Shown here: in pieces, positions 18,065 through 26,504 of the stretch | How positions within the stretch are numbered: the stretch's first letter is position 1 | How the letters are laid out: each line of letters begins with the position of its first letter | Assembly: GCF_014656545.1 (NCBI RefSeq) | Contig: NZ_BNDS01000019.1 | Location: 1-64,000, forward strand | DNA: 64,000 bases | Direction: 5' to 3' | Source: Neobacillus kokaensis | Lineage (GTDB): Bacteria; Bacillota; Bacilli; Bacillales; Cytobacillaceae | Made by a program: the position numbers and the translations under genes | Notes under the pieces: generated by a model | Databases searched by the model: none | What the model was told of the DNA's origin: nothing | The model's input: the letters and a program-made list of their open reading frames with translations, nothing else

Positions 18065-18202
18065 ATGATGGGTGGAAAGAAGAAAAAGGACATGGGTAAA
18101 GGAAAATATTCTTTAACAAGCACACAAGAGGTGTTATACCAGCGCGATTTTAAAATGGCAGACCGAGCTGGCGGGTTTTCGGATAGGAATACAAAGCTCT
18201 AG
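18065..18202 (+). CDS. yfhE: YfhE family small protein
   Basis: This 45-residue basic protein has the core LTSTQEVLYQRDFKMADRAGGF (landmarks STQEVLYQRDFK and ADRAGGF), which resembles the YfhE family found only in spore formers. AAGGGA lies about six bases before the ATG. It is followed by its own terminator and then by yfhD, as in B. subtilis. Function unknown; likely a spore-associated protein. A second ATG directly follows the first. Confidence 0.72.
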   Translation: MMGGKKKKDMGKGKYSLTSTQEVLYQRDFKMADRAGGFSDRNTKL

Positions 18203-18210
18203 ATTTACAG

Positions 18211-18237
18211 CGGCTCTATTGATAGGAGCCGTTTTTT
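18211..18237 (+). terminator. yfhE terminator
   Basis: CGGCTC...GAGCCG stem followed by TTTTTT, eight bases after the yfhE stop. Confidence 0.88.
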
Positions 18238-18427
18238 AGTTGCGGATAACATAGTTACTTGTATATTAGGTTTTTATTGCGGAAAGCGGTGGATAGTCCC
18301 AAATTTCTTGCATTTGACACTGAACCAACTGAAAGTTTTTCCCATTCATGAACCCCTGCAAATTGTAGAAGCTAATAACGGGACCTTTTCGGTTCTCATT
18401 AGTTAATAGTGAAAGGGGTTTTCGGTA

Positions 18428-18610
18428 ATGGGTCGTTCACGAGGACAAAAATCACGCGATAAAAACAAAGCTTCACTTCCACAGGTGCCAAAGAACATGA
18501 AGTCTGACGGACAGGATGTGGAATTTTCAAAAGAGATGGCTGACGGTGCAGACCTTGAAGCTCAAGCAAGAGCAAATGCAGCTAATCAGCGGGTTAGAAA
18601 CCGTAAATAG
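18428..18610 (+). CDS. yfhD: YfhD family small protein
   Basis: This 60-residue, very hydrophilic protein has a basic N-terminus (MGRSRGQKSRDKNK), the central QVPKNMKSDGQDVEFSKEMAD region and an alanine/arginine-rich end. This is the pattern of YfhD proteins of spore-forming bacilli. AAAGGGG precedes the ATG by about nine bases. Function unknown; composition is like that of minor spore proteins. Confidence 0.8.
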   Translation: MGRSRGQKSRDKNKASLPQVPKNMKSDGQDVEFSKEMADGADLEAQARANAANQRVRNRK

Positions 18611-18614
18611 ACCT

Positions 18615-18648
18615 AAAAAAAGAAGCAGGAGCTTTGACCTGCTTCTTC
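18615..18648. terminator. terminator between yfhD and the DoxX gene
   Basis: AGAAGCAGG...CCTGCTTCT stem. The minus strand is followed by TTTTTTT, serving the DoxX gene; it also follows the yfhD stop. Confidence 0.88.
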
Positions 18649-18662
18649 CATCCATTTAAGAG

Positions 18663-19154
18663 TTAGTGGGTTAGCGTTTTAGTCTGATTTTTTTTGAAAA
18701 AGCCTTTAATATAAGGGACTGCGAATCGATCAAGTCCGAAATAGTATGCACCTGCACCTGCGAATAATAGTATCATGGCAATAGTATAAAGAATTGGGTT
18801 AGTGCTAGTTGTACCCGCAAGCATAAAGTTCAAGTTCATAAAGGCTCCGGCAAGTAAGGCTGGAATAGTTGCTAATCCGACGATTAAACCGATACCGACT
18901 AGTAGTTCGCCCCAAGGAATCAATACGTTAAAAATATCAACGTTTGGAATGGCAAATTGTTGTAAGAAATCTGCGTACCAAGCTTGCACTGCTGGATGAT
19001 CCCCTGCTGCATTGGCAAGTGCCCCTTTCAGGAATCCGCCTGCATCGAACCCACCTGCAATTTTATGATAACCTGCTATAACCCATTGATAGCCAAGATA
19101 CATCCGCAAAACCGTCCAAACAACTGCTGCGATAGGGGTTTTGTACCATCTCAT
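18663..19154 (-). CDS. DoxX family membrane protein
   Basis: This 163-residue protein has four hydrophobic segments and the DoxX-type motifs RMYLGYQWVIAGYHKI near the N-terminus and IPWGELLVGIGLIVGL around residues 80-95. DoxX proteins are poorly understood membrane proteins, in some cases tied to thiol or quinone redox chemistry. The ATG at 19154 is preferred because GGAG lies eight bases upstream, inside the longer open frame. The gene is monocistronic. The 380 bases upstream (19,155-19,531) are AT-rich and hold no gene or clear motif. Confidence 0.8.
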   Translation of the reverse strand: MRWYKTPIAAVVWTVLRMYLGYQWVIAGYHKIAGGFDAGGFLKGALANAAGDHPAVQAWYADFLQQFAIPNVDIFNVLIPWGELLVGIGLIVGLATIPALLAGAFMNLNFMLAGTTSTNPILYTIAMILLFAGAGAYYFGLDRFAVPYIKGFFKKNQTKTLTH

Positions 19155-19531
19155 CACAATCATCTCCAAATGATTTATTTTTGATAAGAGTTAATCAGCT
19201 AGCTGTTACTTATAGAGAAGGTTTGTGAAGTCTTTCACTATCTTCTCTACACTTATAATATACTACTCGTTTTATGGAAAAACAACGGCTTTCACAGTTT
19301 CTTAACATTTAAATGTTAGAAAGTTGAATAAATTGTGAACTTAATGTCTTAACGTATTTTATGGAAATTTGGATGTTGTGGACAGACCTAAGAAAGCACT
19401 AATATGACTTGTTAATCAATAGTTCGTTATTGTTAACATCCAAATCAGAATTTTCAGTGGATAATGTGCATAAGTCTGTGGAGTACTTTTAAATACTGGA
19501 CTTTTTTAGTGGATAATATTCTGGATAAAAT

Positions 19532-19558
19532 AAAAAAGCATCCTTGTATTTGGATGCT
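19532..19558 (-). terminator. hom terminator
   Basis: AGCATCC...GGATGCT stem followed on the minus strand by TTTTTTATTTT, about 75 bases after the hom stop. Confidence 0.8.
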
Positions 19559-19634
19559 ATTGATAGGTTAAATTTGAAATGTATTTCTTGAGAACGTTTG
19601 TGGCTTGAATCTTGAGATCATAGTCCTCATAAAT

Positions 19635-20861
19635 CTAAATGACCGTTGCGGCTTCCTTATTTAAAATCGCCAAATCCACTTCACCGAGGATTGAGAAGTA
19701 ACAAATTCCCGGATGCTGCCCGGCGAGCAAATCTAAATCCTTTTTAGATGACTCGATAAGATTAATACCTGTAGAAACCTCATCAATGCAAGTAACTCCC
19801 GAATTATTGGAAAGCCCTTGGACCAGCCAATATTCTTTTTGTTCCCCTTTAGACGTCTCAGAAATTTCAACAGTATTTTTAACAATATTGCGCTCACCCG
19901 AACGGCTTTGACAAACATAAACCAAATCCTCAATCATCGCACTGGCAGTTGGAAACATTCCCGCTCCCGGCCCCTGCAATGTAATTCTGCCGACAATATC
20001 TGAGTGAACATTAACTGCATTTTCAACGCCTTCGACATGATAGAATGGATTCTCATTGCCCACCAAGACTGGTTTTACCGCAGCTACAACACGCCCGCCT
20101 TCCCTGCTGATGCTCGCCACATGTTTAAACCTTAGCTCTAATTTTTCCGCTGCTGTAATTAACTCGCTCGTAATCGAGGTAATTCCCTGCCGCTCAACAT
20201 CCTGCCAATCCGGCTCTTCTCCAAAAGCGATTCTGCTAAGAATCATTGCTTTATAAAAGGCATCAAAACCTTCAATATCATTCGTTGGGTCTGCTTCGGC
20301 ATACCCATTTTCTTGAGCCTGCTGTAGACTTTCGGCAAACGACTGCTTTTTTTCACGCATTTCAGTTAAGATAAAATTTGAAGTCCCGTTTAAAATTCCC
20401 TGAATTAATGAAACACGGTTAATTTTTAAAAGCTGTCTTAGCGTTTGAATGACAGGAATTCCGCCTGCAACCGTTGCTTCGTATCCTACCGAAACATTGT
20501 TTACCTTTGCTAGTTCAAGCAATTCCTTTCCATAATGGGCAAACATTTCTTTATTTGCTGTAATGATATGACAGCCCCTGCCGATGGCTTTTTTCAAATA
20601 CGTGAAGGTCGGCTCTTTGTCGACGATTGCTTCAATGACCACATCAAGCTGGGGAAGCTCAAGAATCTCTTCAAAATCAGATGTGAGGAGAACATCTTCT
20701 CTTACTTCTCTTTTCTTCTGCTTATTTTTAATAAGTATGGCTGCTACTTCAACTTTTTTTCCAAGAACAGCTGTAAATTCTTCAGCATGTGATTGAATTG
20801 TCCTGTAAACTCCTTCACCAACTGTTCCGAAGCCTAATATGGCCACCTTTATAACTGACAT
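19635..20861 (-). CDS. hom: homoserine dehydrogenase
   Basis: This 408-residue enzyme reduces aspartate-4-semialdehyde to homoserine, the branch point to methionine and threonine. The Rossmann motif GFGTVGEGV (residues 10-18) and the catalytic block with GYAEADPTNDIEGFDAFYK (around 190-208) are present. A short ACT-like C-terminal part follows, and the protein is somewhat shorter than the roughly 430-residue B. subtilis enzyme. GGTGGAAGGTGA precedes the ATG. It stands alone, without thrC or thrB, behind a SAM-I riboswitch, so it probably feeds methionine synthesis and is shut off by S-adenosylmethionine (inference). Confidence 0.95.
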   Translation of the reverse strand: MSVIKVAILGFGTVGEGVYRTIQSHAEEFTAVLGKKVEVAAILIKNKQKKREVREDVLLTSDFEEILELPQLDVVIEAIVDKEPTFTYLKKAIGRGCHIITANKEMFAHYGKELLELAKVNNVSVGYEATVAGGIPVIQTLRQLLKINRVSLIQGILNGTSNFILTEMREKKQSFAESLQQAQENGYAEADPTNDIEGFDAFYKAMILSRIAFGEEPDWQDVERQGITSITSELITAAEKLELRFKHVASISREGGRVVAAVKPVLVGNENPFYHVEGVENAVNVHSDIVGRITLQGPGAGMFPTASAMIEDLVYVCQSRSGERNIVKNTVEISETSKGEQKEYWLVQGLSNNSGVTCIDEVSTGINLIESSKKDLDLLAGQHPGICYFSILGEVDLAILNKEAATVI

Positions 20862-20895
20862 TCACCTTCCACCCCTTCATAAATGCTTTACTGTA

Positions 20896-21050
20896 TAAAA
20901 AAACCTCTTCTATAAGAAGAGGTCCGTTAAAATCCTCCTCTTATCTTTCAGATCTAAATAGATCCGCAGGAATTAGCACCTTTTCAAGGATTACCTTGAA
21001 GGTTGCCGGGCTTCACAGGGCCTAGTCCCTCCGCCGCTCTGGATAAGAGT
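20896..21050 (-). promoter_or_regulatory. SAM-I (S-box) riboswitch controlling hom
   Basis: On the minus strand, from 21050 down, the region has the S-box layout. CTCTTATCCAGAGCGGCGGA begins it, then GGGACTAGGCCCTGTGAAGC and CCGGCAACC...GGTGCTAATTCC, and the closing arm AGATAAGAG. A terminator stem, ACCTCTTCTTATAGAAGAGG, followed by TTTTTTT (20,897-20,923) ends it 36 bases before the hom start. High S-adenosylmethionine should favour termination. Confidence 0.95.
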
Positions 21051-21132
21051 TTTATATTAAACTTTTATTAATTTTCCAATAATTAAAGAAAATATTAACT
21101 GAATCTACCGATAATGTCAATAGTTTCTTAGT

Positions 21133-21804
21133 TTAAAGTGGTAATAAATCAATGGCTTCCTTGGACTCGATTGTCTGAATCATCTTCAGCCATTCCTGCG
21201 GCTTATTGGATAAAACGGAATAATACGTGGTCAGGAATTCCTTTACAAGGGATGCCGGCAGTGTCTGCAGCTCTTCATCAGAAGGCATGAAGCATAGATC
21301 AAGCCCGTTGACCGCTTCGCCCGTATTTTCCCATGATGGGTGAACATAAGAAAGATCAAGACGCTTATATCCTAAATGTGACAGAACTTCACGGCGTACG
21401 TATGGGTCCATTACCTTCACACCACCAAATTCATGATTTTCCACTCTATACGGGTCATAAATTTCAGCAAACATTCCGAAGAGTACTTTTCCATTTTCTT
21501 TCGCAAGCTGGTTTAAATCCTTTAAGCGATTTTGTGCTAAAAAGCGGCCAAGACCGAGGCCAGGTTGACTGATAATTGTGAAATCCGTCATCGCAATATT
21601 CCAATCTTGATAATAACGATATTCTGTTGCGCCTACAACTTGGTCGTTGTGAACAGCCACAAATACACGGATGCCTGGGTCTTCTAAAGGTTCTTTCCAC
21701 AACTCATATTCTAGTACTTCCTCAGGCGGAAAGATTTGCCCCATTAAGTCATGAAGCTTTTTAAAATTTGGATCGTCAATACTTGTAATGCGATTGTATT
21801 CCAT
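21133..21804 (-). CDS. GNAT family acetyltransferase-like protein
   Basis: This 223-residue protein has the GNAT topology: VFVAVHNDQVVGATEYRYY for the central strands and a degenerate acetyl-CoA loop around QPGLGLGRFLAQNRL (residues 79-93). The C-terminal 80 residues are an extra helical part not typical of minimal GNATs. AAAAGGAGG precedes the ATG. It is the last gene of a three-gene operon after a YhcX-type GNAT and a nitrilase-family hydrolase. The acceptor is unknown; shared operon membership suggests action on the same small metabolite. Confidence 0.75.
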   Translation of the reverse strand: MEYNRITSIDDPNFKKLHDLMGQIFPPEEVLEYELWKEPLEDPGIRVFVAVHNDQVVGATEYRYYQDWNIAMTDFTIISQPGLGLGRFLAQNRLKDLNQLAKENGKVLFGMFAEIYDPYRVENHEFGGVKVMDPYVRREVLSHLGYKRLDLSYVHPSWENTGEAVNGLDLCFMPSDEELQTLPASLVKEFLTTYYSVLSNKPQEWLKMIQTIESKEAIDLLPL

Positions 21805-21868
21805 TTTATGTATGCCTCCTTTTTTAATTCGGTGCCCAATAGCATTGCTGCGGGTTCCTGTGCTTTTC

Positions 21869-22531
21869 TTATTTGAATGGATTCTTCCATTCCATTAATA
21901 CGGCATTGTTATGTGATTCTTCATCATCAAGATAATTCTCTGCTATTCCCAATGGCACCCGTCCGCAACGCAGTAAAAAGCTGATGACAGGATCCTTCGT
22001 TTCTCCATTAATAATGGCCGTCAAATACTGTTCAGGAGTCATTTTGTCAGCCGCTTTATGGTAACCGGGCATCCGCCCGCCGCCAAGCAAGCGGTCATAA
22101 CCTTTTTCAATCACTACATGGTACATTGCCTGCATCAGCAGCTTTCCCAGCCCTAATTTTCGATATTTGGGGCGGACACTGATATCAACAATATAAAGGG
22201 TATTTCCAATTGGATCATGATTCCTGATGTAACCGTAGTCCGTAATTTCCTCCCATGTATGGCTGGAATGGTTTGGGTCAAATTCTACACAAAGTCCTGT
22301 AAGTGAACCAGCTAATTCGCCGTTAATTTCCACACATAAGGCTCCTTCAGGAAAATGCGTCACATGATTAGTCAGCTGCTCTTTATTCCACCACAATTCC
22401 TCTGGAAAAGGAGGAGGAAAGCATTCGGATTGAATCTCTATGAGCTGGTCAAAATCCGCTTTCGTATAATTGCGGATGCATACCGGAAGAGGCCGGTCCT
22501 GGTCATATACATAGAATTCGCTGCGATACAC
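21869..22531 (-). CDS. GNAT acetyltransferase, YhcX N-terminal type
   Basis: This 220-residue protein starts at a GTG behind GGAAGTGGA. The acetyl-CoA binding motif is VDISVRPKYRKLGLGKLLMQAM (landmarks RPKYRKLGLGK, near 135-145). The end region with GGGRMPGYHK, DPVISFLLRCG and NAVLMEWKNP resembles the GNAT domain fused to a nitrilase in B. subtilis YhcX. Here the hydrolase is the gene just upstream (27-base gap), so the two activities are encoded separately and in swapped order. The acceptor substrate is unknown. Confidence 0.8.
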   Translation of the reverse strand: MYRSEFYVYDQDRPLPVCIRNYTKADFDQLIEIQSECFPPPFPEELWWNKEQLTNHVTHFPEGALCVEINGELAGSLTGLCVEFDPNHSSHTWEEITDYGYIRNHDPIGNTLYIVDISVRPKYRKLGLGKLLMQAMYHVVIEKGYDRLLGGGRMPGYHKAADKMTPEQYLTAIINGETKDPVISFLLRCGRVPLGIAENYLDDEESHNNAVLMEWKNPFK

Positions 22532-22557
22532 ATTTCCACTTCCTTTTTATAAAAAAA

Positions 22558-23418
22558 TTATTTTTCCCAATCGACATACAAATCGGTTCTTCGGTCACGC
22601 CATGTTGTAACGGAGCCGCGCTCGCGCACCTCATATAAAAGCTCTAAATCGAGGTCGGCTGTGACAACCATATCATTATTGATTTCACCCTCTACTAAAA
22701 TACCTTTTGGCGGGAACGGAATATCGTTAGGTGTAATAATAACCGCCTGGCCAAAATTAGCACGCATAAAATCAACCGTTGGAAGCGCTCCAACAGTTCC
22801 TGTTAGGACCACATATACCTGGTTTTCAATAGCGCGGGCGTGGCTTGTGTAGCGGACCCGGTGGAAGCCGTGACGGTCATCAGTACATGATGGGCAAAAA
22901 ATAATATCGGCACCTTTAGCTTTAGCCATCCGGACAATTTCTGGAAACTCGATATCATAGCAAGTGAGCAGCGCAATTTTTCCTTTATCTGTTTCAAATA
23001 TTTGAAATGAATCCCCTGCCGCCATATTCCATTCGTTTACTTCCGTTGGTGTAATATGAAGCTTAGCTTGTTCACCAATCCGGCCATCAGGGTAAAATAA
23101 ATGTGCGGTATTATACAGCTTACCGTCTTTTTCGATAATATGTGTTCCTGCAATAATATGCATATTGGTTTGTTTGGCAAAATTAGAAAAAAGGCTGCGG
23201 TATTGCTCCGTAAAGTTAGGAAGGTCATTGATGGTCAGGCTTTGCCCCTTCCCATTGCCAATAGATAGCAGCTGGGTTGTAAAAAATTCAGGAAAGAGGA
23301 CAAATTCAGCGCCAAACTCTTCAGCGGTTTTTATATAATGCTCACATTGAGCAGCGAAGTCTTCAAAGGATTGAATCGTATGCAGATGATACTGCACCAC
23401 AGACACTCTAAGTTTCAT
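22558..23418 (-). CDS. carbon-nitrogen hydrolase (nitrilase superfamily)
   Basis: This 286-residue hydrolase has the full catalytic triad of the superfamily: Glu in FVLFPEFFT (around 40-48), Lys in AKLHITPTE (around 115-123), and Cys in IALLTCYDIEFPEI (around 148-161). It should cleave a non-peptide C-N bond in an amide. Sequence and partner genes point to the YhcX-type clade, where a GNAT domain is fused to this hydrolase. The ATG at 23418, behind TTGGAGGTTAGAT, is chosen over a start six codons upstream. It is the first gene of the three-gene operon. Confidence 0.88.
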   Translation of the reverse strand: MKLRVSVVQYHLHTIQSFEDFAAQCEHYIKTAEEFGAEFVLFPEFFTTQLLSIGNGKGQSLTINDLPNFTEQYRSLFSNFAKQTNMHIIAGTHIIEKDGKLYNTAHLFYPDGRIGEQAKLHITPTEVNEWNMAAGDSFQIFETDKGKIALLTCYDIEFPEIVRMAKAKGADIIFCPSCTDDRHGFHRVRYTSHARAIENQVYVVLTGTVGALPTVDFMRANFGQAVIITPNDIPFPPKGILVEGEINNDMVVTADLDLELLYEVRERGSVTTWRDRRTDLYVDWEK

Positions 23419-23547
23419 ATCTAACCTCCAAATCATATTTTCCTTTAAATTATCTATTATTTTAGTATTTTATACAAATTAATTGAACTATTAAAAATAA
23501 CCAACATAAATAAGTGGTATACACGGCAAGATTTTCTAATTTATATA

Positions 23548-23574
23548 AGAAGAGCCCGCCATTTGGCGGGCCAA
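23548..23574 (-). terminator. argH terminator
   Basis: GCCCGCC/GGCGGGC stem, extended by flanking G-C and T-A pairs and followed on the minus strand by TCTTCTTAT. It lies ten bases after the argH stop. Confidence 0.7.
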
Positions 23575-23582
23575 AACCTTTG

Positions 23583-24959
23583 TTATTGTTGGATCTTTTC
23601 CTCTGCCAATTTAATTTGTTGCTTAACCTGATTTGGAGAGGTCCCGCCGAAGCTGTTGCGAACAGCGACAACATGTTCAGGGGCGAGTACTTCAAAAATA
23701 TCATTTTCAAATAAATCGCTGAATTGCTTGTATTCTTCCATGCTTAAATCAAGCAAGAATTTATTTGATTGTATTGAATATAACACAATTTTCCCAATCA
23801 CCTCATGGGCTTCACGGAAAGGCAGGCCTTTTGTTACTAGGTAATCAGCAATATCTGTGGCATTTGAAAAATCGTTGTTGATTGCTTTGCGCATGATATC
23901 TTTATTAACGGTCATCGTCTCAATCATTGGTGCTAATAGCTTCAATGAACCTTCTAATGTTTCTACCGTATCAAACATACCTTCTTTGTCTTCCTGTAAA
24001 TCTTTATTATAAGCAAGAGGCAGTCCCTTTAATACGGTTAACAACCCAATTAAGTTGCCGTAAGTACGCCCTGTTTTTCCACGCAAGAGTTCCGGCACGT
24101 CTGGATTCTTTTTTTGCGGCATGATACTTGAACCTGTACAGAAAGAATCGTCGAGCTCGATAAATTGGAATTCCTGGCTTGACCAGAGAACCATTTCTTC
24201 AGAAAGACGTGAGATATGAGTCATAATAATAGAACCAATCGATAAAAACTCCAAAATAAAATCTCGATCGCTGACTGCATCCATGCTGTTTGGATAAATC
24301 GTTTCAAATCCTAATATTTCTGCAACTTTCCCCCGATTAATCGGGAAGGTTGTCCCTGCTAATGCACCGGAGCCTAATGGAAGCCAGTTGATGCGTTTCA
24401 AGGAATCTACTAATCTTTCTTTGTCTCGTTCGAACATCCAAAAATAGGCCATTAGATGATGAGCGAAGGATACCGGCTGTGCCCGCTGCAAGTGGGTGTA
24501 TCCCGGAATTAATGTTTCAATATTCTCTTTCGCCTGCTTAATGATGGAAAGCTGAACGTCTTCCACCAATTTAATAATTTCAGTCGTTTTAGTTCGCAAA
24601 TAGAGATGCATATCGGTTGCGACCTGGTCGTTTCGGCTGCGGCCTGTATGTAGTTTGCCGCCAACTGCTCCGATTTCTTCAATTAATAGTTTTTCAATAT
24701 TCATATGAATATCTTCGTCTTCTACTAAAAATTCTACTTCATTTTGGTCTACTTTTTCTTTAATTTTAAGTAAACCTTGTTTAATGGTTTCTGCGTCCTC
24801 TTTAGGAATAATGCCGCACTCGCCTAACATTTGAACATGCGCCAGGCTGCCGGCGATATCCTCTTTCGCCAGCTTTTGATCGAACGAAATCGAAGCGGTA
24901 AATTCTTCAACCAGCTTGTTCGTCTCTTTCGTAAAACGTCCGCCCCATAGCTTTGACAT
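23583..24959 (-). CDS. argH: argininosuccinate lyase
   Basis: This 458-residue enzyme cleaves argininosuccinate to arginine and fumarate, the last step of arginine synthesis. The fumarase/aspartase superfamily signature [12 protein letters not shown] (around 278-289) is present, as are the [10 protein letters not shown]-terminus and [12 protein letters not shown] (around 109-120). GGGGGAGC lies before the ATG at 24959; the open frame extends 25 codons upstream into non-conserved sequence. It follows argG with a 250-base gap that carries a composite repeat, so expression may differ from argG. Confidence 0.96.
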   Translation of the reverse strand: MSKLWGGRFTKETNKLVEEFTASISFDQKLAKEDIAGSLAHVQMLGECGIIPKEDAETIKQGLLKIKEKVDQNEVEFLVEDEDIHMNIEKLLIEEIGAVGGKLHTGRSRNDQVATDMHLYLRTKTTEIIKLVEDVQLSIIKQAKENIETLIPGYTHLQRAQPVSFAHHLMAYFWMFERDKERLVDSLKRINWLPLGSGALAGTTFPINRGKVAEILGFETIYPNSMDAVSDRDFILEFLSIGSIIMTHISRLSEEMVLWSSQEFQFIELDDSFCTGSSIMPQKKNPDVPELLRGKTGRTYGNLIGLLTVLKGLPLAYNKDLQEDKEGMFDTVETLEGSLKLLAPMIETMTVNKDIMRKAINNDFSNATDIADYLVTKGLPFREAHEVIGKIVLYSIQSNKFLLDLSMEEYKQFSDLFENDIFEVLAPEHVVAVRNSFGGTSPNQVKQQIKLAEEKIQQ

Positions 24960-24984
24960 TGCTGCTCCCCCTAAATTATGTGTT

Positions 24985-25152
24985 GCGGTGTCAGACACCA
25001 AGAAAAGCGTAAGCGCCTCGGTCAGCCCCGACAAGTATAAGACAAGCCGGCCGAAAGGTTGTTTTTTAACCTTTTGGGGGATTGGCTTATGACTCGAGGG
25101 GCTAGGCGCTGAAGCTGAACATGTGAATTTTTCACATGGTGCCTGACACCGT
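24985..25152. repeat. composite dispersed repeat between argG and argH
   Basis: The block opens with GGTGTCAGACACC and closes with CACATGGTGCCTGACACC. Its core (about 25,005-25,108) includes AAGCCGGCCGAAAGG, TAACCTTTTGGGGGATTGGC and CGAGGGGCTAGGCGCTG, which match the inverted copy at 55,703-55,790. The arms also match the palindrome family at 3,631 and 54,378. It fills most of the argG-argH gap. Confidence 0.8.
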
Positions 25153-25178
25153 TATTGACACTATTATTTTAAGCAGAG

Positions 25179-25202
25179 TGCCCCCGAATCACTTCGGGGG
25201 CA
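25179..25202 (-). terminator. hairpin after argG
   Basis: TGCCCCCGAA-GTGA-TTCGGGGGCA gives a ten-base-pair GC-rich stem eight bases past the argG stop. The U tract is poor, so partial termination or 3'-end protection is as likely as full termination. Confidence 0.6.
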
Positions 25203-25209
25203 TCCCTCA

Positions 25210-26421
25210 TTATTTCAAAACTGTTTCTTTCTTGTTCACTTCAGAGTAAACCTTTGTTGGCAGACCCCATAATTTAATGAATCCAACTGCTGCATTGTGA
25301 TCGAAGGCATCGCCTTTTGTATATGTTGCCAGTTCTTCATTATATAAGCTGTGAACGGATTTACGTCCAACAACCGTATGATTTCCTTTGTGAAGTTTCA
25401 CACGAATGGTGCCTGATACCACTTTCTGTGTTTCTTCTATAAATGCATCAAGTGCAGCTTTTAATGGTGAGTACCAAAGTCCTTCATAGACAATCTTTGC
25501 CATATGCTGGTCAACCTGTGTCTTAAATTGAGTAACCTCACGTGGTAAAGTTAAAAATTCTAACTCTTTATGAGCATTGATTAAAATTAGGGCTCCTGGA
25601 TTTTCATAGACTTCGCGGGATTTGATCCCTACTAATCTATTTTCGATGTGATCGATACGACCAACACCATGCTTGCCGCCAAGCTCATTTAACGTTTCAA
25701 TTAATTGAACAAGCGGTAATTTTTCTCCATTAAGTGCAACAGGTACACCTTGTTCGAATTCAATTTCAACATACTCCGCTGCGTCTGGTGTCTTTTCGAT
25801 TGGATTGGTCCAATCATAAGCAGCTTCCGGCGCTTCTGCCCATGGGTCCTCTAGCACACCTGCTTCACAGGCACGGCCCCAGATGTTAGCATCAATAGAG
25901 AAAGGATTATCTAAATCTACTGGAATTGGAATACCATGTTCTTCAGCATAGGCAATTTCTTCGTCACGAGTCATGCCCCATTCACGAACAGGAGCAATTA
26001 CTTTTAAGTCTGGGTTAAGAGCCTGGATGGAAACTTCAAAACGTACCTGGTCATTCCCTTTACCAGTACAACCGTGAGCTACCGCTACAGCCCCTTCTTT
26101 TTCCGCCACGTCCACTAGCAGCTTTGAAATGAGTGGACGAGAAAGTGCTGATGATAGAGGATATTTTCCTTCATATAAGCAATTTGCCTTTAAAGCTGGC
26201 AAAATATATTCTTGTGCTAGCATTTCTTTCGCATCGACAATGTGAGCTTTAACTGCTCCAACATTTAACGCTTTTGTTTTTATTGCTTCTAGATCCTTAC
26301 CTTCACCAACATCCAGCCCTAAAGCAATGACATCATAACCATATTTTTCTTGAATCCATTTAACTGAAACTGATGTATCTAAACCGCCTGAATAGGCTAA
26401 AACAATTTTCTCTTTTGCCAT
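25210..26421 (-). CDS. argG: argininosuccinate synthase
   Basis: This 403-residue enzyme joins citrulline and aspartate using ATP. The PP-loop [11 protein letters not shown] lies at residues 9-19, and [13 protein letters not shown] (around 115-127) is the family's second signature. The ATG at 26421 follows AAGGAGCGTTATC; the 14-codon upstream extension is not conserved. An ARG-box-like site and a -10 element lie between it and argF, so argG probably has its own ArgR/AhrC-controlled promoter. Confidence 0.96.
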   Translation of the reverse strand: MAKEKIVLAYSGGLDTSVSVKWIQEKYGYDVIALGLDVGEGKDLEAIKTKALNVGAVKAHIVDAKEMLAQEYILPALKANCLYEGKYPLSSALSRPLISKLLVDVAEKEGAVAVAHGCTGKGNDQVRFEVSIQALNPDLKVIAPVREWGMTRDEEIAYAEEHGIPIPVDLDNPFSIDANIWGRACEAGVLEDPWAEAPEAAYDWTNPIEKTPDAAEYVEIEFEQGVPVALNGEKLPLVQLIETLNELGGKHGVGRIDHIENRLVGIKSREVYENPGALILINAHKELEFLTLPREVTQFKTQVDQHMAKIVYEGLWYSPLKAALDAFIEETQKVVSGTIRVKLHKGNHTVVGRKSVHSLYNEELATYTKGDAFDHNAAVGFIKLWGLPTKVYSEVNKKETVLK

Positions 26422-26447
26422 GATAACGCTCCTTAAATTCCATTGTT

Positions 26448-26480
26448 TTGTATTTAAATTCATTTGATAGTATTATTATA
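26448..26480 (-). promoter_or_regulatory. argG promoter region with ARG-box-like operator
   Basis: Read on the minus strand, AATGAATTTAAATACAA (26,448-26,464) resembles the ARG box consensus AATGAATAATTATACAT. It sits just downstream of a -10 TATAAT (26,475-26,480); the -35 is weak (TCTTTA). This would allow arginine repression of argG-argH by an ArgR/AhrC-type regulator. Confidence 0.55.
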
Positions 26481-26504
26481 CATCAATTTCAAAAAAAATA
26501 AAGA

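Noticed and set aside
21869..23418. Frameshifted YhcX-type fusion gene
   Set aside because: The nitrilase and GNAT genes each have their own start and ribosome site, and the domain order is opposite to YhcX, so this is not a broken fusion.
23462..23710. 82-codon minus-strand frame at the argH 3' end
   Set aside because: It overlaps argH in another frame and has no ribosome site or recognisable protein features.
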